DNA of 64,000 nt from Pseudomonas extremorientalis. Lineage in GTDB: Bacteria; Pseudomonadota; Gammaproteobacteria; Pseudomonadales; Pseudomonadaceae. The stretch spans positions 1 to 64,000 of the forward strand of contig NZ_MDGK01000011.1 in NCBI RefSeq assembly GCF_001870465.1. The letters run 5' to 3'. Under the pieces are notes generated by a model, which was not told the DNA's origin, did no database searches, and saw nothing but the letters and a program-made list of their open reading frames with translations. Below, one piece after another: positions 34,651-44,631 of the stretch; position 1 is the stretch's first letter; each line of letters starts with the position of its first letter. The translations under genes and the position numbers were made by a program.

Positions 34651-35802
34651 CTAGAGCTGATAGTTCTTCAGCTCCCTGGCAATCACCATCCGCTGAATCT
34701 CACTGGTTCCTTCGTAAATCTGCGTGATCCGCGCATCCCGGTAGTAACGCTCCACCGGATAATCCTCCAGGTATCCGTACCCACCGTGAATCTGCATCGC
34801 CGATGAGCAAACCTTCTCGGCCATTTCCGAGGCAAACAGCTTGGCCTGGGACGCTTCCGACAAGCAGGGTTTTCCGGCACTGCGCAGCCGTGCGGCGTGC
34901 AGGATCAGCAAGCGTGCGGCGTTAAGCTGGGTTTGCATGTCGGCCAGCAAATTGGCCACGCTCTGGTGCTCGATGATTGCCTTGTTGAACTGCACCCGAT
35001 CACGGGCATAGGCCAACGCTGCGTCAAATGCCGCGCGGGCGATGCCCAATGCCTGGGCGGCGATACCGATGCGGCCACCCTCCAGGTTGGACAGCGCGAT
35101 GGCCAGGCCTTTGCCACGCTCACCCAGCAGGTTGGCCTCGGGCACGCTGCACTGGTTCAGGGTCACGGCGCAGGTATCGGACGCACGGATGCCCATCTTG
35201 TGTTCGGTACGATCCACCACGAATCCCGGGGTTGCGGTGGGCACCAGGAACGCCGAGATGCCTTTCTTGCCCAGGTCGGGATCAGTCACCGCAAATACAA
35301 TCGCCAGTTTGGCGCGTTTACCATTACTGACGAACTGCTTGGCCCCGTTGATTACCCACTGGCCGTCGCGCAGTTCGGCACGGGTACGCAGGTTGTGCGC
35401 TTCGGAACCGGCCTGGGGTTCGGTCAGGCAGAAGCAGCCAATCGCCTGGCCGCTGGCGAGGTCGCCCAGCCAGGTCTGTTTTTGTTCATCTGTGCCGTAG
35501 TTGAGAATCGGCCCGCAACCCACTGAATTATGGATACTCATCAGTGCGCCAGTGGCACCGTCACCCGCGGAAATCTCCTCGACGGCGAGGGCATAGGCGA
35601 CGTAATCGACATAGGTGCCGCCCCATTCTTCCGGCACCACCATGCCCAGCAGGCCCAGTTCGCCCATCTTTGCCACCAGGGCGTCGTCGATCCAGCCGGC
35701 TTTCTCCCAGGCTTGGGCGTGCGGTGCGATTTCACCCCGGGCGAAGTCACGCGCCATGTCGCGGATCATTACTTGTTCTTCAGTGTATTCAATGTCTTGC
35801 AT
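34651..35802 (-). CDS. acyl-CoA dehydrogenase, isobutyryl-CoA type candidate
   Basis: 383 residues. [17 protein letters not shown] is the FAD/substrate motif, and [16 protein letters not shown] carries the catalytic Glu. It is about as long as the plus-strand paralog at 32682 and clearly related to it. It lies 3 bases downstream of a 3-hydroxyisobutyryl-CoA hydrolase gene on the same strand. This pairing fits oxidation of isobutyryl-CoA in valine breakdown (inference). Confidence 0.92.
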   Translation of the reverse strand: MQDIEYTEEQVMIRDMARDFARGEIAPHAQAWEKAGWIDDALVAKMGELGLLGMVVPEEWGGTYVDYVAYALAVEEISAGDGATGALMSIHNSVGCGPILNYGTDEQKQTWLGDLASGQAIGCFCLTEPQAGSEAHNLRTRAELRDGQWVINGAKQFVSNGKRAKLAIVFAVTDPDLGKKGISAFLVPTATPGFVVDRTEHKMGIRASDTCAVTLNQCSVPEANLLGERGKGLAIALSNLEGGRIGIAAQALGIARAAFDAALAYARDRVQFNKAIIEHQSVANLLADMQTQLNAARLLILHAARLRSAGKPCLSEASQAKLFASEMAEKVCSSAMQIHGGYGYLEDYPVERYYRDARITQIYEGTSEIQRMVIARELKNYQL

Positions 35803-35805
35803 GGC

Positions 35806-36909
35806 TTATTTCGCAACCTTCTCGAAGTGATGAAAGAAGCTCTCAACGTGGCTGAGGGCCAGCCCGTGCAGGGTGGGCGGGTTCCAGCGCGGGCTTTTGT
35901 CTTTGTCGATGATCAGGGCGCGCACGCCTTCGATCAGGTCGCCGCGCTCGAACCATTGGCGGTCCAGGTGCAGCTCCAAGGCAAAACAGTCTTCCAGGGG
36001 CAGGCGCCGGCCGCGGCGCAACATCTCCAACGTAACAGCCATGGCCAGGGGGGAGCGGGTCAGCATCAGGTTAGCGGTGCTCAACGCCCATTCATGGCTG
36101 TCGGCCACGGTGACTTGCTGCAATTGTTCAACGATGCTCGGCACATCCGGCAGCGCGAAAAAGTGGTCGATGGCGGGGCGCAGAGCGGCCAACGGCGGAT
36201 CGGGCAATTGCTGCACGGCCAGCTTGGCGAGCACGCCCTGCAGGTCTTTGAGCGGCGAGTCGTGCCATTGCAGGCGGTCGAGCTTCTGGTCAAGGTCGGC
36301 GAGCTTGTGGCTTTCCAGGTACCAATCAGCCAACCCGCAATACAGCGCGTCGGCCGCGCGGATCTGTACCCCGGTCACGCCCAGGTAGACCCCCAATTCG
36401 CCGGGGATGCGCGGCAGAAAGTAGCTGCCACCCACGTCAGGGAAATAACCGATGGCCACTTCCGGCATCGCCAGTCGGCTGCGCTCGGTGACTACGCGCA
36501 AATCAGCGCCCTGCACCAGGCCCATGCCGCCGCCCAGGACAAACCCGTCCATCAGTGCCACGACTGGCTTGCGGTAGTGGTGGATGGCCAGATCCAGAGC
36601 ATATTCCTCGACGAAGAAGTCTTGGTGCAGGGTGTCGCCGTTCTTGAAGCTGTCGTACAGAGAACGGATATCGCCACCTGCACAAAAGGCTTTTTCACCG
36701 GCACCGCGCAGGACCACGGCATACACCTGCGGATCATCAGCCCATGCCTGCAACTGGGACGTGAGGCTGCGCACCATGTCCAGGGTAATGGCATTCAAGC
36801 CGGCGGGGCGATTGAGGGTGAGGTGGCCGATGTGGTTGCGGACCTCGGCGAGGACTTCGTCCTGAAGTATCTGGGCGTGGCTTGCTTCGGATGAAACCTG
36901 AGCAGTCAT
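35806..36909 (-). CDS. 3-hydroxyisobutyryl-CoA hydrolase / enoyl-CoA hydratase family
   Basis: 367 residues, crotonase fold with the longer C-terminal region of HIBCH enzymes. GEKAFCAGGDIRSLY and GFVLGGGMGLVQGADLR form the oxyanion hole, and PEVAIGYFPDVGGSYFLPR carries the catalytic Glu. The conserved C-terminal segment FERGDLIEGVRALIIDKDK is typical of the hydrolase rather than simple hydratases. GGGAG lies 6 bases before the chosen ATG; a 14-residue longer start is unsupported. It releases 3-hydroxyisobutyrate in valine catabolism. Confidence 0.9.
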   Translation of the reverse strand: MTAQVSSEASHAQILQDEVLAEVRNHIGHLTLNRPAGLNAITLDMVRSLTSQLQAWADDPQVYAVVLRGAGEKAFCAGGDIRSLYDSFKNGDTLHQDFFVEEYALDLAIHHYRKPVVALMDGFVLGGGMGLVQGADLRVVTERSRLAMPEVAIGYFPDVGGSYFLPRIPGELGVYLGVTGVQIRAADALYCGLADWYLESHKLADLDQKLDRLQWHDSPLKDLQGVLAKLAVQQLPDPPLAALRPAIDHFFALPDVPSIVEQLQQVTVADSHEWALSTANLMLTRSPLAMAVTLEMLRRGRRLPLEDCFALELHLDRQWFERGDLIEGVRALIIDKDKSPRWNPPTLHGLALSHVESFFHHFEKVAK

Positions 36910-37050
36910 CGATAACTCCCTGCTTTTATTGTTCTTTATCAAGATGTTCACGGATGAACCTTCTCATGATCGTACCAGTGCAAATTTGCCTAGTACAACC
37001 TTCAATCCTGCAGGTCGTTTTTGCATTTATGCAGCAAGCGCACGACCGGC

Positions 37051-37776
37051 TCAGGGTAACCGGCTGGCCAGTGTTTCGCCGATGCTACGGCGCCTGGCGT
37101 GGGTTTGCGCCGCGTGGATGAGTTGTTCCAGTTCGCTGGGTTCCACATCGTAGAACTGCTCCATTTGCGCCAGCGCCAGTGTCAAATCAGCGGCGGTAAT
37201 ACCAGGGTCTCGGTCGGCCCTGGGGGTGAACGGTAGCGGTGCCGGTGCTTCCACCGCGCATTTGGGATAACGCGTGCGCGTGGCGTTGTTATACGCCAGT
37301 GCGCAGGCCAGCAGCGCACCGGCGCCGAGCAATACCGCACCCAGCTCATACCAGCCCAGGGCGGCGGACGCCGGGTCTGCCAGGACCAGCGTCATGGCCA
37401 GGCCACCGGCGGGCGGGTGCAGGCAGCGCAACCAGCACATCAGTATTACGGTCATGCCGGCCGCCAGGCAGGCGCCGCCCAGGGACGGGCCGAGGACACG
37501 GGTGACCAGCAAGGCAATCACGCCTGCGCACAGGTAGCTGCCGATAATCGACCAAGGTTGCGCCAAGGCACCCGATGACACGGCGAACAACAGGACGGCC
37601 GACGCACCCAGCGGGCCAAGCAGGTGCAACGCGACATCCATGCCAAACACCTGGGAGCACAACCAGACGCTGAACAAGGTGCCAAGGGCCATGCCGATCG
37701 CGGCACGGCTCCATTCGGTGGGGCGGGTATTGATAGCAGCGGGGAACCAGCGAGCGAGCATTGGGAGGCAGTCCAT
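37051..37776 (-). CDS. HPP-family membrane protein
   Basis: About 241 residues; HPP family with around five membrane helices. LRCLHPPAGGLAMTLVL gives the family-naming His-Pro-Pro, and LGPLGASAVLLFAV and SYLCAGVIALLVT are further membrane segments. Related bacterial proteins are implicated in nitrite transport, but no nitrogen genes are adjacent. The start is uncertain: ATGs at 37857, 37839, 37776 and 37761 are all in frame and none has a good ribosome site. A cytosolic tail of about 80 residues ends the protein. Confidence 0.8.
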   Translation of the reverse strand: MDCLPMLARWFPAAINTRPTEWSRAAIGMALGTLFSVWLCSQVFGMDVALHLLGPLGASAVLLFAVSSGALAQPWSIIGSYLCAGVIALLVTRVLGPSLGGACLAAGMTVILMCWLRCLHPPAGGLAMTLVLADPASAALGWYELGAVLLGAGALLACALAYNNATRTRYPKCAVEAPAPLPFTPRADRDPGITAADLTLALAQMEQFYDVEPSELEQLIHAAQTHARRRSIGETLASRLP

Positions 37777-37936
37777 AAACAGCGGGCAAAAAAAAGGCTT
37801 GTCTGGTTGCCCGGAAAAGCCCTTTGAAAGTTCCAACATTTGGGGGAAGGAACCCATGCAGTGTGCCGCGCGTGGAACAGAGGCGCCAATGCATATTAAT
37901 GAGGGTTGAATGCAAAAATAATGAATTGGAATACGG

Positions 37937-38170
37937 TCAGACTACTATCGAGCAGCAGACTTTACCCAGCACTCGATTACTGGACTCTTCATCGAAAAAA
38001 CGCTTGCGCAGGTTCTCCTGCAAACCGGGTTCACTGGCCAGCGGGCCTTTCAACGCCACCAACGCGTCGCGCAGCCCCATCAGCCGGTCCAGCGGTGGCA
38101 GGGGAATATAGCCGACATGCACTTCGGTGCTGGTCAAGGCTGGGTTATCAAGCGAAGCATCATCTGGCAC
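37937..38170 (-). CDS. small hypothetical protein with GTG start
   Basis: 77 residues beginning (V)PDDASLDNPALTSTEVHVGY and ending CCSIVV. The GTG is preceded by AGAGGA at 7-base spacing, good support for translation. It is soluble, with a helical middle (LDRLMGLRDALVALKG) and a Cys-Cys pair near the end. No recognised family. It is separated from the arn/GT operon by 168 bases and from the HPP gene by about 160. Confidence 0.55.
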   Translation of the reverse strand: MPDDASLDNPALTSTEVHVGYIPLPPLDRLMGLRDALVALKGPLASEPGLQENLRKRFFDEESSNRVLGKVCCSIVV

Positions 38171-38315
38171 GGCGTTGTCCTCTCGTCCTTGTGGTCACCC
38201 ATGACCTGTGGCGGTACATGAATACCGCACCCGGCAAGCGAGTTTACCGTCGGGTTTTGGACGCAGGAAAGAGAAACGGCACCAGTTATTACGTAAAGCT
38301 GCGTGGGAATTTTCC

Positions 38316-38334
38316 GCGCCGGCAGCGCCGGCGC
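38316..38334 (-). terminator. hairpin at the end of the arn operon
   Basis: Perfect 8-bp GC stem GCGCCGGC / GCCGGCGC with an AGC loop, 5 bases after the glycosyltransferase stop in the direction of transcription. An AAAATT stretch follows. It is the probable terminator of the arn-ugd-GT unit. Confidence 0.55.
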
Positions 38335-38338
38335 AGAC

Positions 38339-39961
38339 TCAAGGTTGCACAGGTTTGGCCAGGTGCAGCAGCACGTAAGGGTTGCGGTCGAATTCGCCGG
38401 TCAGGGTCGGCGTGATGGAACGAAAGCGCGGGTCTTGCAAGCCTTCGTAATCCACTTGGCTCATCACCAGCCAGGCGGGTCCCTGGAGTGGCTTGAGGTC
38501 GGCGGCTTGCTGAGTGAACAACGGCACTTGGTCGCAATCGAGGTTGACCATGTACTTGATGGCCTTGGCGTCTTTGCCCAAGCCATGCAGCACCACCGGC
38601 GCGCGTTGCTGCATCACCTGCTCATGAACCCGTAAGGTAAAGGTGCGGGTGTCGTAGATACTGCGCTCCAGCGGCTCGACCACCAGGATATAGGAGGCCC
38701 ACACTGCCAGCACCGCGGCAAAGGCCGGCCCGACCGGACGCAGGCGGCTCTTGAAGAGTGTCACCAAGGCCAGCACCTGCAGGCCGCCCAGCACGCCCAA
38801 CACCCAGCCGAGATGGCTCAACTGCTCAGGGTAGCGCGGTCGTGCCAACAGCAGGCCGACGATCAACAGCGTCGGCAACAACGTCCAGATCCCCAGCATC
38901 AGCCCACGCAGCCCGGCGAAGAGCCGTCCGTGTGCGACCTGGAACGGGTATGCCGCAATGATCGCCGCCATGGGCAACATCGGCAGCACGTAACGTGCTT
39001 TTTTCGCCTGGGGAATCGACAGGCCGACCATCACCAGCAAGCCGGCGGCGGCGCAATACCACACCAACTGCAATGCCGGTCCCGGCGCGCGGCGCCCGCT
39101 GAGCACCATGGCCAGCAGTACCAGCAGCGCCATCGGATACGCCAAGGCGTAATTGCCCAGCGAACTGGTGAAGTAGTACAGCATGCCGCTCGAACCTTCG
39201 CTGCCATCCATGCGGCCGAGGAACTGCATGCGGATCACGTCCTGCATGAAGCTTTCGCCACCGCTCAACTTGGCCATCAGCAGCAACAGGCCCACGCATG
39301 CCACCAGCAATGCCAGCGCCAGCAAGCCGAAACTGAACAACTGGCGCCATTGCCGGTTGATGAGGTAGTAGCTGCAGAGCACGCCCGTAGGAATCACCAG
39401 GCCAATCGGCCCACGCACGGCAAAGCCCAGGATCAGCAGCAGGTACAGCCAATGCAGGCGTTTAGCGGACCCGAAGTGATCATGGGCGTACCCCAGGTAA
39501 AACACCGCCAGGGCGATGGCTGCCAGCATCTGGTCGAGGGACACCGCACGGGTTTCGCTGATGAAGTTGCTGCTCAACAACAGGAGCGCAATGCTCAGCA
39601 GCCCCCAGCGCTGGGAGTAGGGCGCCGTCAGGCGATACACCAAGGTGACGATAAACGCCGAGGCGATCGCCGTGGGCAAGCAGGCCGTGAGGCTGGTGAC
39701 CTGGCCCAGGGGCAGTGAAACCAGCCAGGTCAACAGTGTCGAGGTGGCCAGGTAATCCGCATAAGGCTGCCCATAGGTGGTGGGGAAGACGCTGGGGCCA
39801 TGACGCAGCATTTCCTGGGCAAACAACACAAAGCGCGAGTCGAAACCGATGATCGCCTGGTGCCAGTTGCCGGCGATAAACAGCAACAACGCCAGCAATC
39901 CCAGACCAAGGGACTGGCGGCGGATTGTTGCATTCAGCGGGGACGGTTGAGCTTTGTTCAC
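38339..39961 (-). CDS. family 39-like glycosyltransferase, ArnT-related
   Basis: 540 residues, about eleven membrane helices plus a C-terminal periplasmic part; polyprenyl-phosphate-sugar-dependent glycosyltransferase (GT39/GT83-like, PMT superfamily). WHQAIIGFDSRFVLFAQEML parallels the first periplasmic loop with a catalytic acidic residue, as in ArnT (there [14 protein letters not shown]). A GTG start with GGAAG upstream lies 3 bases before the ugd stop, so it is the last gene of the arn operon. It is additional to the standard arn set. It may add a sugar to lipid A or another envelope glycan (inference). Confidence 0.82.
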   Translation of the reverse strand: MNKAQPSPLNATIRRQSLGLGLLALLLFIAGNWHQAIIGFDSRFVLFAQEMLRHGPSVFPTTYGQPYADYLATSTLLTWLVSLPLGQVTSLTACLPTAIASAFIVTLVYRLTAPYSQRWGLLSIALLLLSSNFISETRAVSLDQMLAAIALAVFYLGYAHDHFGSAKRLHWLYLLLILGFAVRGPIGLVIPTGVLCSYYLINRQWRQLFSFGLLALALLVACVGLLLLMAKLSGGESFMQDVIRMQFLGRMDGSEGSSGMLYYFTSSLGNYALAYPMALLVLLAMVLSGRRAPGPALQLVWYCAAAGLLVMVGLSIPQAKKARYVLPMLPMAAIIAAYPFQVAHGRLFAGLRGLMLGIWTLLPTLLIVGLLLARPRYPEQLSHLGWVLGVLGGLQVLALVTLFKSRLRPVGPAFAAVLAVWASYILVVEPLERSIYDTRTFTLRVHEQVMQQRAPVVLHGLGKDAKAIKYMVNLDCDQVPLFTQQAADLKPLQGPAWLVMSQVDYEGLQDPRFRSITPTLTGEFDRNPYVLLHLAKPVQP

Positions 39962-39964
39962 GTC

Positions 39965-41344
39965 TCAGGCTTCCACAACCTGTGGCAGCCACTGTTGCTG
40001 GGGAATCGGCAACTGGCAGGAATCACCGCGGCCGATCGGGTAGTACTGGAAGCCTTTGCGTGCCAGGCGCTCGCCGTCGTAGAGGTTGCGGCCGTCGAAG
40101 ATCACCGGGGTTTTCAGGCGCTGGTGGATCAGGTCGAAGTCCGGCGCCTTGAATTGCTGCCATTCGGTGCAGACGATCAGCGCATCGGCACCGCCCAGTG
40201 TGGATTCCGGGGTGCCCATGAGCATCAGCCGTGGGTCATCGCCATAGATGCGTTGGGTTTCCTGCATGGCTTCCGGGTCGAATGCGCGCACGTTGGCGCC
40301 GGCGGCCCACAACGCTTCCATCAGCACGCGGCTGGGGGCATCGCGCATGTCGTCGGTGTTGGGCTTGAACGCCAGGCCCCACAGGGCAAAGGTCTTGCCG
40401 CGCAGGTCGCCCTTGAAGAACGCATTGATCCGTTCGAACAACTTGCTCTTCTGGCGCTGGTTGATGGCTTCTACCGCTTCCAGCAGGTCGCTGGAGCAGT
40501 TGGCTTGCCTGGCGCTGTGGATCAGGGCGCGCATGTCCTTGGGGAAGCACGAACCGCCGTAGCCGCAGCCAGGGTAGATAAAGTGGTAGCCGATGCGCGA
40601 GTCGGCGCCAATGCCCAGACGCACGGCTTCGATGTCCGCCCCCAGGTGTTCGGCCAGCTCGGCGATCTGGTTGATAAAGCTGATCTTGGTCGCCAGCATG
40701 CAGTTGGCGGCGTACTTGGTCAGCTCGGCACTGCGCAGGTCCATGAAAATGATGCGGTCATGGTTGCGGTTGAACGGTGCGTACAGGTCGCGCATCACGT
40801 CGCGCACTTCTTCGCGCTCACAACCGATGATGATGCGGTCCGGCCGGCGGCAGTCGGCCACGGCCGAGCCTTCCTTGAGGAATTCCGGGTTGGAGACGAT
40901 ATCGAACTCCAGGTGCCGGCCGGCCAGGTGCAGGGCTTTTTCGATGTGGGCGCGCAGGGTGTCGCCGGTGCCGACCGGCACGGTGGATTTTTCCACCAGG
41001 ATCACCGGCTCTTTGCGGTGGCGGGCGACGGCGTCGCCTACCGACAGCACGTATTTCAGGTCGGCCGAGCCGTCTTCGTCCGAAGGCGTGCCCACGGCAA
41101 TGAACAGGACTTCGCCGTGTTCCACCGCCAACTTTTCATCATGGGTGAAGTGCAGCCGCCCACTCTCCAGGTTTTCCTTGACCATCGCAGCCAGCCCCGG
41201 CTCGAAGATGGTCACATGGCCTTTTTGCAGTGACTCGACCTTGTTCTTGTCAACGTCCATGCAAATGACATCGTGGCCGACTTCAGCCAACACGGTGGCC
41301 TGCACCAGACCGACGTAACCGCTACCAAATACACTGATTTTCAT
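39965..41344 (-). CDS. ugd: UDP-glucose 6-dehydrogenase
   Basis: 459 residues; oxidises UDP-glucose to UDP-glucuronate, the precursor for aminoarabinose. [20 protein letters not shown] is the NAD motif and [13 protein letters not shown] carries the catalytic Cys. [17 protein letters not shown] [12 protein letters not shown] and [12 protein letters not shown] are family motifs. Its ATG overlaps the arnF stop (ATGA). As in P. aeruginosa, it closes the arn gene set. Confidence 0.95.
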   Translation of the reverse strand: MKISVFGSGYVGLVQATVLAEVGHDVICMDVDKNKVESLQKGHVTIFEPGLAAMVKENLESGRLHFTHDEKLAVEHGEVLFIAVGTPSDEDGSADLKYVLSVGDAVARHRKEPVILVEKSTVPVGTGDTLRAHIEKALHLAGRHLEFDIVSNPEFLKEGSAVADCRRPDRIIIGCEREEVRDVMRDLYAPFNRNHDRIIFMDLRSAELTKYAANCMLATKISFINQIAELAEHLGADIEAVRLGIGADSRIGYHFIYPGCGYGGSCFPKDMRALIHSARQANCSSDLLEAVEAINQRQKSKLFERINAFFKGDLRGKTFALWGLAFKPNTDDMRDAPSRVLMEALWAAGANVRAFDPEAMQETQRIYGDDPRLMLMGTPESTLGGADALIVCTEWQQFKAPDFDLIHQRLKTPVIFDGRNLYDGERLARKGFQYYPIGRGDSCQLPIPQQQWLPQVVEA

Positions 41345-41754
41345 GGGGCATTCCTGGGACTTGTGGCGCTAGCACGACGAGAGTTGATAACCAGAACACC
41401 GAGGATGACCAAGGCCACCCCCAGGGTTTTTGAAACGGAAAAATGTTCGTTGAACACCGGCAGGCTGGCCGCCAGCAGGTACACCAAGGCATAGCTGATG
41501 CTCAGCAGCGAATAGGCGCGGCCCAGCGGCAAATGCTTGAGCGCACCGAGCCAGCAGAGCATCGACAGTGCGTAGGCCAGGATCGCCAGGGTCACGACGC
41601 CGAGGGCGCCCAGGTCGATGCTGTTCTGGCTCAAGGCATCCAGCCATCCGCTGGGCAGCGGCAGGCGCGTCATGCTCCAGCGCATGCCCAGTTGGGCCGC
41701 ACTGACCAGGCCGACGCTGCCCAGGGCCAGGGCAAACCCCTGGATCCGGCTCAT
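41341..41754 (-). CDS. arnF: aminoarabinose flippase subunit ArnF
   Basis: 137 residues, small multidrug-resistance-like protein with four membrane helices. Together with ArnE it flips undecaprenyl-phosphate-aminoarabinose across the inner membrane. [15 protein letters not shown] is the last helix. The start overlaps the arnE stop (ATGA) and its stop overlaps the ugd start. Assignment rests on size, hydrophobicity and operon position. Confidence 0.9.
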   Translation of the reverse strand: MSRIQGFALALGSVGLVSAAQLGMRWSMTRLPLPSGWLDALSQNSIDLGALGVVTLAILAYALSMLCWLGALKHLPLGRAYSLLSISYALVYLLAASLPVFNEHFSVSKTLGVALVILGVLVINSRRASATSPRNAP

Positions 41755-42098
41755 ACCTGGCGCCCCAGCAGCACGACACCGCCGATCACCAGCGCGACAC
41801 CCAGCCAATGGCGGGTGTCGATGTGCTCTTTGAACACAAAACGCGCGACCAGCGTGACCAGCACGAAGTTGAGGCTGAGCATCGGGTAGGCAATACCGAC
41901 TTCCAGGCGTTGCAACACCAGCAGCCACACCAGCAGGCCCAGGCCCAGGCACACCAGCGCCGACCACAACCAGGGCGAGCGCAGTTTCAGCGCCCAGCCA
42001 TCCGGCAGGTCGCGCCAGCGTTCCACGGCGAACTTCTGGGAGACCTGTCCCATGCAGGTGAGCAGGCAGGCGGCCAGTAACAGCAGCAAGGTGATCAT
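41751..42098 (-). CDS. arnE: aminoarabinose flippase subunit ArnE
   Basis: 115 residues with four hydrophobic helices (EamA/SMR-like). [24 protein letters not shown] resembles the ArnE N-terminus. It overlaps the arnT stop by 4 bases (ATGA) and the arnF start by 4, a clear sign of one operon. Partner of ArnF in the flippase. Confidence 0.9.
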   Translation of the reverse strand: MITLLLLLAACLLTCMGQVSQKFAVERWRDLPDGWALKLRSPWLWSALVCLGLGLLVWLLVLQRLEVGIAYPMLSLNFVLVTLVARFVFKEHIDTRHWLGVALVIGGVVLLGRQV

Positions 42099-43750
42099 TG
42101 CGCGGCCTGCGGGAAGATCAGGATCACGATGTTGCCTTGTTCGTAGCGCTTGCCGTCCTTGGGCAGCAAGTCGACTTCGGCGATTTCATCGTCGCCCTTG
42201 ACCCGCATGACCACGCCGACCGGCCCCTTTTGGCGCGCATCGCTCATCCATTGCTGGACTTGGGTGGTATCCACCTTGTGGTGCGTGGCGTCCGCGTAGG
42301 CCAGGCCGTATTTGACTTCGCCGACGGTGTTGTAGAGCGTCACGTCCGGGCGCGCCAGGCGCCATGACAGCGCCGACGCTGCGCCCAGGTCATTGCTCAG
42401 CAGGGCCGTGGCCGGTTGCAGCTCTTGCAGGTGATCAATGATGAATTGGTCAGGCGTCTTGTTGTACACCACTGAATGCGGCAGGGCAGCTGGCAACAAG
42501 GCCACCATCAGCCAACTGCCGAGTACCGGTGCGGCCCACAGGTGCAAAGGCCGGGCCGCCTGCAACAGGTTGACCAGGATCCAGGCAAACAGAAAGGTGA
42601 ACACCAACACCAGGCTGAGGGTTTCCTGGCCGTGCTCGTACACCGGCTTCTTCATTTGCAGCCAGGTCAGCGCGAGCAATGCCACTACACCGATGATCAG
42701 GTTCAGCCAGCCGTTGATGCGCAGCGCACGGCTGCGTCCCTGGGCCAGTTTGTCCGCCAGGGTATTGCCCATCAACAAGGCCAGGGGCAGCAGGCACGGC
42801 ATGATGTAGGACGGCAGCTTGCCCTTGGCCAGGCTGAAGAAGGCCAGGGGCATCAGCAGCCACAGCACGACAAAACCGATTTTTGCGCTGCGTTTGTCCC
42901 GCCACGCCTGTTTGAGGGTAGACGGCAACAACGCCACCCACGGCAGGCAGAACGCAACCAACAGCGGCAGGTAATACCAGAACGGCTCGGCGTGCTGGGC
43001 ATCGTCACCGGCGAAGCGCTGGATATGCTCGTGCCAGAAGAAGAAATTCCAGTAGTCCGGCTCTTGCAGATGCACCGCCAGCGCCCATGGCAAGCTGACG
43101 ACAATCGCCACCACCACGGCGACCACGCCGTAGCCCAGCAGCTCACGCAAACGCTTCTGCCAGATCGCATAGGGCAGGGCGATCAACACCGGCAGCAACC
43201 ACGCCAGAAAGCCCTTGGTCATAAAGCCCATGCCGCAGGCAAAACCGAGCAACGCCCAGGACCCCAGGCGCCCATTGCGGGTGGTGCTGTCGAAGCAGAA
43301 CCACAGGGCGGCTCCGGTCAGGTTGACCCAGAAGGTGAACTGCGGATCCAGATTGGCGTAGCCACCGAGCAAGGCCACGCTGACAAAACTCATGTACAGC
43401 ACGGTGCTGACCAGGGTTTTGCGCGGGTCATTCCACAGCCGACGCGACACCCCGTACACCAGCAGAATGCTCAAGCCGGTACTCAGGGCCGAGGCAAACC
43501 GCACGCCGAACAGGTTCTGCCCGAAGATCGCCTGGCCCAGCGCGATCATCCAGTAACCCGCCGCCGGTTTTTCGAAGTAGCGGATGCCCATGAAGTGCGG
43601 CGAAGCCCACTTGCCGGTCAGCAGCATTTCCTGGCTGATCTGTGCGTAACGGGTTTCATCCGGGATCCACAGGCCATGGGTGGCCAGCGGCAGCAGGTAG
43701 AACACGCCAAACGCCAACAGCAGCAGGGGCAAGGCCCAACGGCGGATCAT
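42095..43750 (-). CDS. arnT: lipid A aminoarabinosyltransferase ArnT
   Basis: 551 residues, GT83. It transfers aminoarabinose from undecaprenyl phosphate to lipid A phosphates on the periplasmic face. [23 protein letters not shown] includes the catalytic Asp/Glu loop, and [17 protein letters not shown] is a second family segment. About a dozen membrane helices precede a periplasmic C-terminal domain. The ATG overlaps the arnD stop. Upstream in-frame extension is not supported. Confidence 0.94.
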   Translation of the reverse strand: MIRRWALPLLLLAFGVFYLLPLATHGLWIPDETRYAQISQEMLLTGKWASPHFMGIRYFEKPAAGYWMIALGQAIFGQNLFGVRFASALSTGLSILLVYGVSRRLWNDPRKTLVSTVLYMSFVSVALLGGYANLDPQFTFWVNLTGAALWFCFDSTTRNGRLGSWALLGFACGMGFMTKGFLAWLLPVLIALPYAIWQKRLRELLGYGVVAVVVAIVVSLPWALAVHLQEPDYWNFFFWHEHIQRFAGDDAQHAEPFWYYLPLLVAFCLPWVALLPSTLKQAWRDKRSAKIGFVVLWLLMPLAFFSLAKGKLPSYIMPCLLPLALLMGNTLADKLAQGRSRALRINGWLNLIIGVVALLALTWLQMKKPVYEHGQETLSLVLVFTFLFAWILVNLLQAARPLHLWAAPVLGSWLMVALLPAALPHSVVYNKTPDQFIIDHLQELQPATALLSNDLGAASALSWRLARPDVTLYNTVGEVKYGLAYADATHHKVDTTQVQQWMSDARQKGPVGVVMRVKGDDEIAEVDLLPKDGKRYEQGNIVILIFPQAAQ

Positions 43751-44631
43751 GCCTGTTGCACTCCGAGCCAACCCTCGCGGCCCGGCAACGCACCGCGTAC
43801 CAGTTGTTGCTGGGGCAGGGTGGTCACGTCCACCGGCAACAGGTCGCCCAGTGGTTTGAAGTCGATGCCGCGCTGCCCGGCCTGGGCGAGCAACTGGCGA
43901 AAATCGTTGGCCATCAGAATCCCTTCTACTTCGGCGTGGATCGTATAGACATTGAGTTTCGACTCGGCAAAACGGTCGAGGATGAACCCATTGAAGTCTT
44001 TGGCAGCCACCACCGGCCCTACGACTTCGTCGAAGGTCGGCAGGTCTACCGGAATTTGTGGGGTGCCCGCACTGCCATCGGCCAGGGTTGGACGAAACAG
44101 GCTGGTGCCCCGGCAATCGCTGTTGTAGCGAAAGTTGAAACCTTGCTTGGCTTGCACCACGCGTTCATCCGCGCGCCAACCGGCGGCGGCGGAACAGTCG
44201 ATGCGCTCACCGAGGATGTCGCTGAGGGTGTCGACGCCACGGCGAATCTGTTCGATCAACTGCGCCTCGCTCCAGCGCCCGGCGTTGGCCTGCCAGCCGT
44301 GGTGATCCCAGGCGTGCAGGCCCACTTCGTGCCCGGCGGCCTTGGCCTGGCGCATCAAGTGCCCCAGGTCGCGGCCGATCGGCTTGCCCGGCCAGGCGGT
44401 GCCGGCGAGCAAGATGTCCAGGCCATACAGGCCGACCGCATTGGAACGCAGCATCTTCCACAGGAATTGCGGACGGATGAGACGCCACAAGTGGCGCCCC
44501 ATGTTGTCAGGCCCGACACTGAAGAAGAACGTTGCCTTCACCGAGGCTTCATCCAGGGACTCGAGCAACCGTGGCACACCTTCACGGGTGCCACGGTAGG
44601 TGTCGACGTCGATGCGAAGACCTGCATCCAT
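43747..44631 (-). CDS. arnD: 4-deoxy-4-formamido-arabinose-phosphoundecaprenol deformylase ArnD
   Basis: 294 residues, NodB-type polysaccharide deacetylase fold. [20 protein letters not shown] gives the metal-binding Asp pair, and [14 protein letters not shown] the His-x3-5-His metal site. It removes the formyl group from the lipid-linked sugar. Its ATG overlaps the arnA stop (TAATG). Start and length match known ArnD. Confidence 0.94.
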   Translation of the reverse strand: MDAGLRIDVDTYRGTREGVPRLLESLDEASVKATFFFSVGPDNMGRHLWRLIRPQFLWKMLRSNAVGLYGLDILLAGTAWPGKPIGRDLGHLMRQAKAAGHEVGLHAWDHHGWQANAGRWSEAQLIEQIRRGVDTLSDILGERIDCSAAAGWRADERVVQAKQGFNFRYNSDCRGTSLFRPTLADGSAGTPQIPVDLPTFDEVVGPVVAAKDFNGFILDRFAESKLNVYTIHAEVEGILMANDFRQLLAQAGQRGIDFKPLGDLLPVDVTTLPQQQLVRGALPGREGWLGVQQA

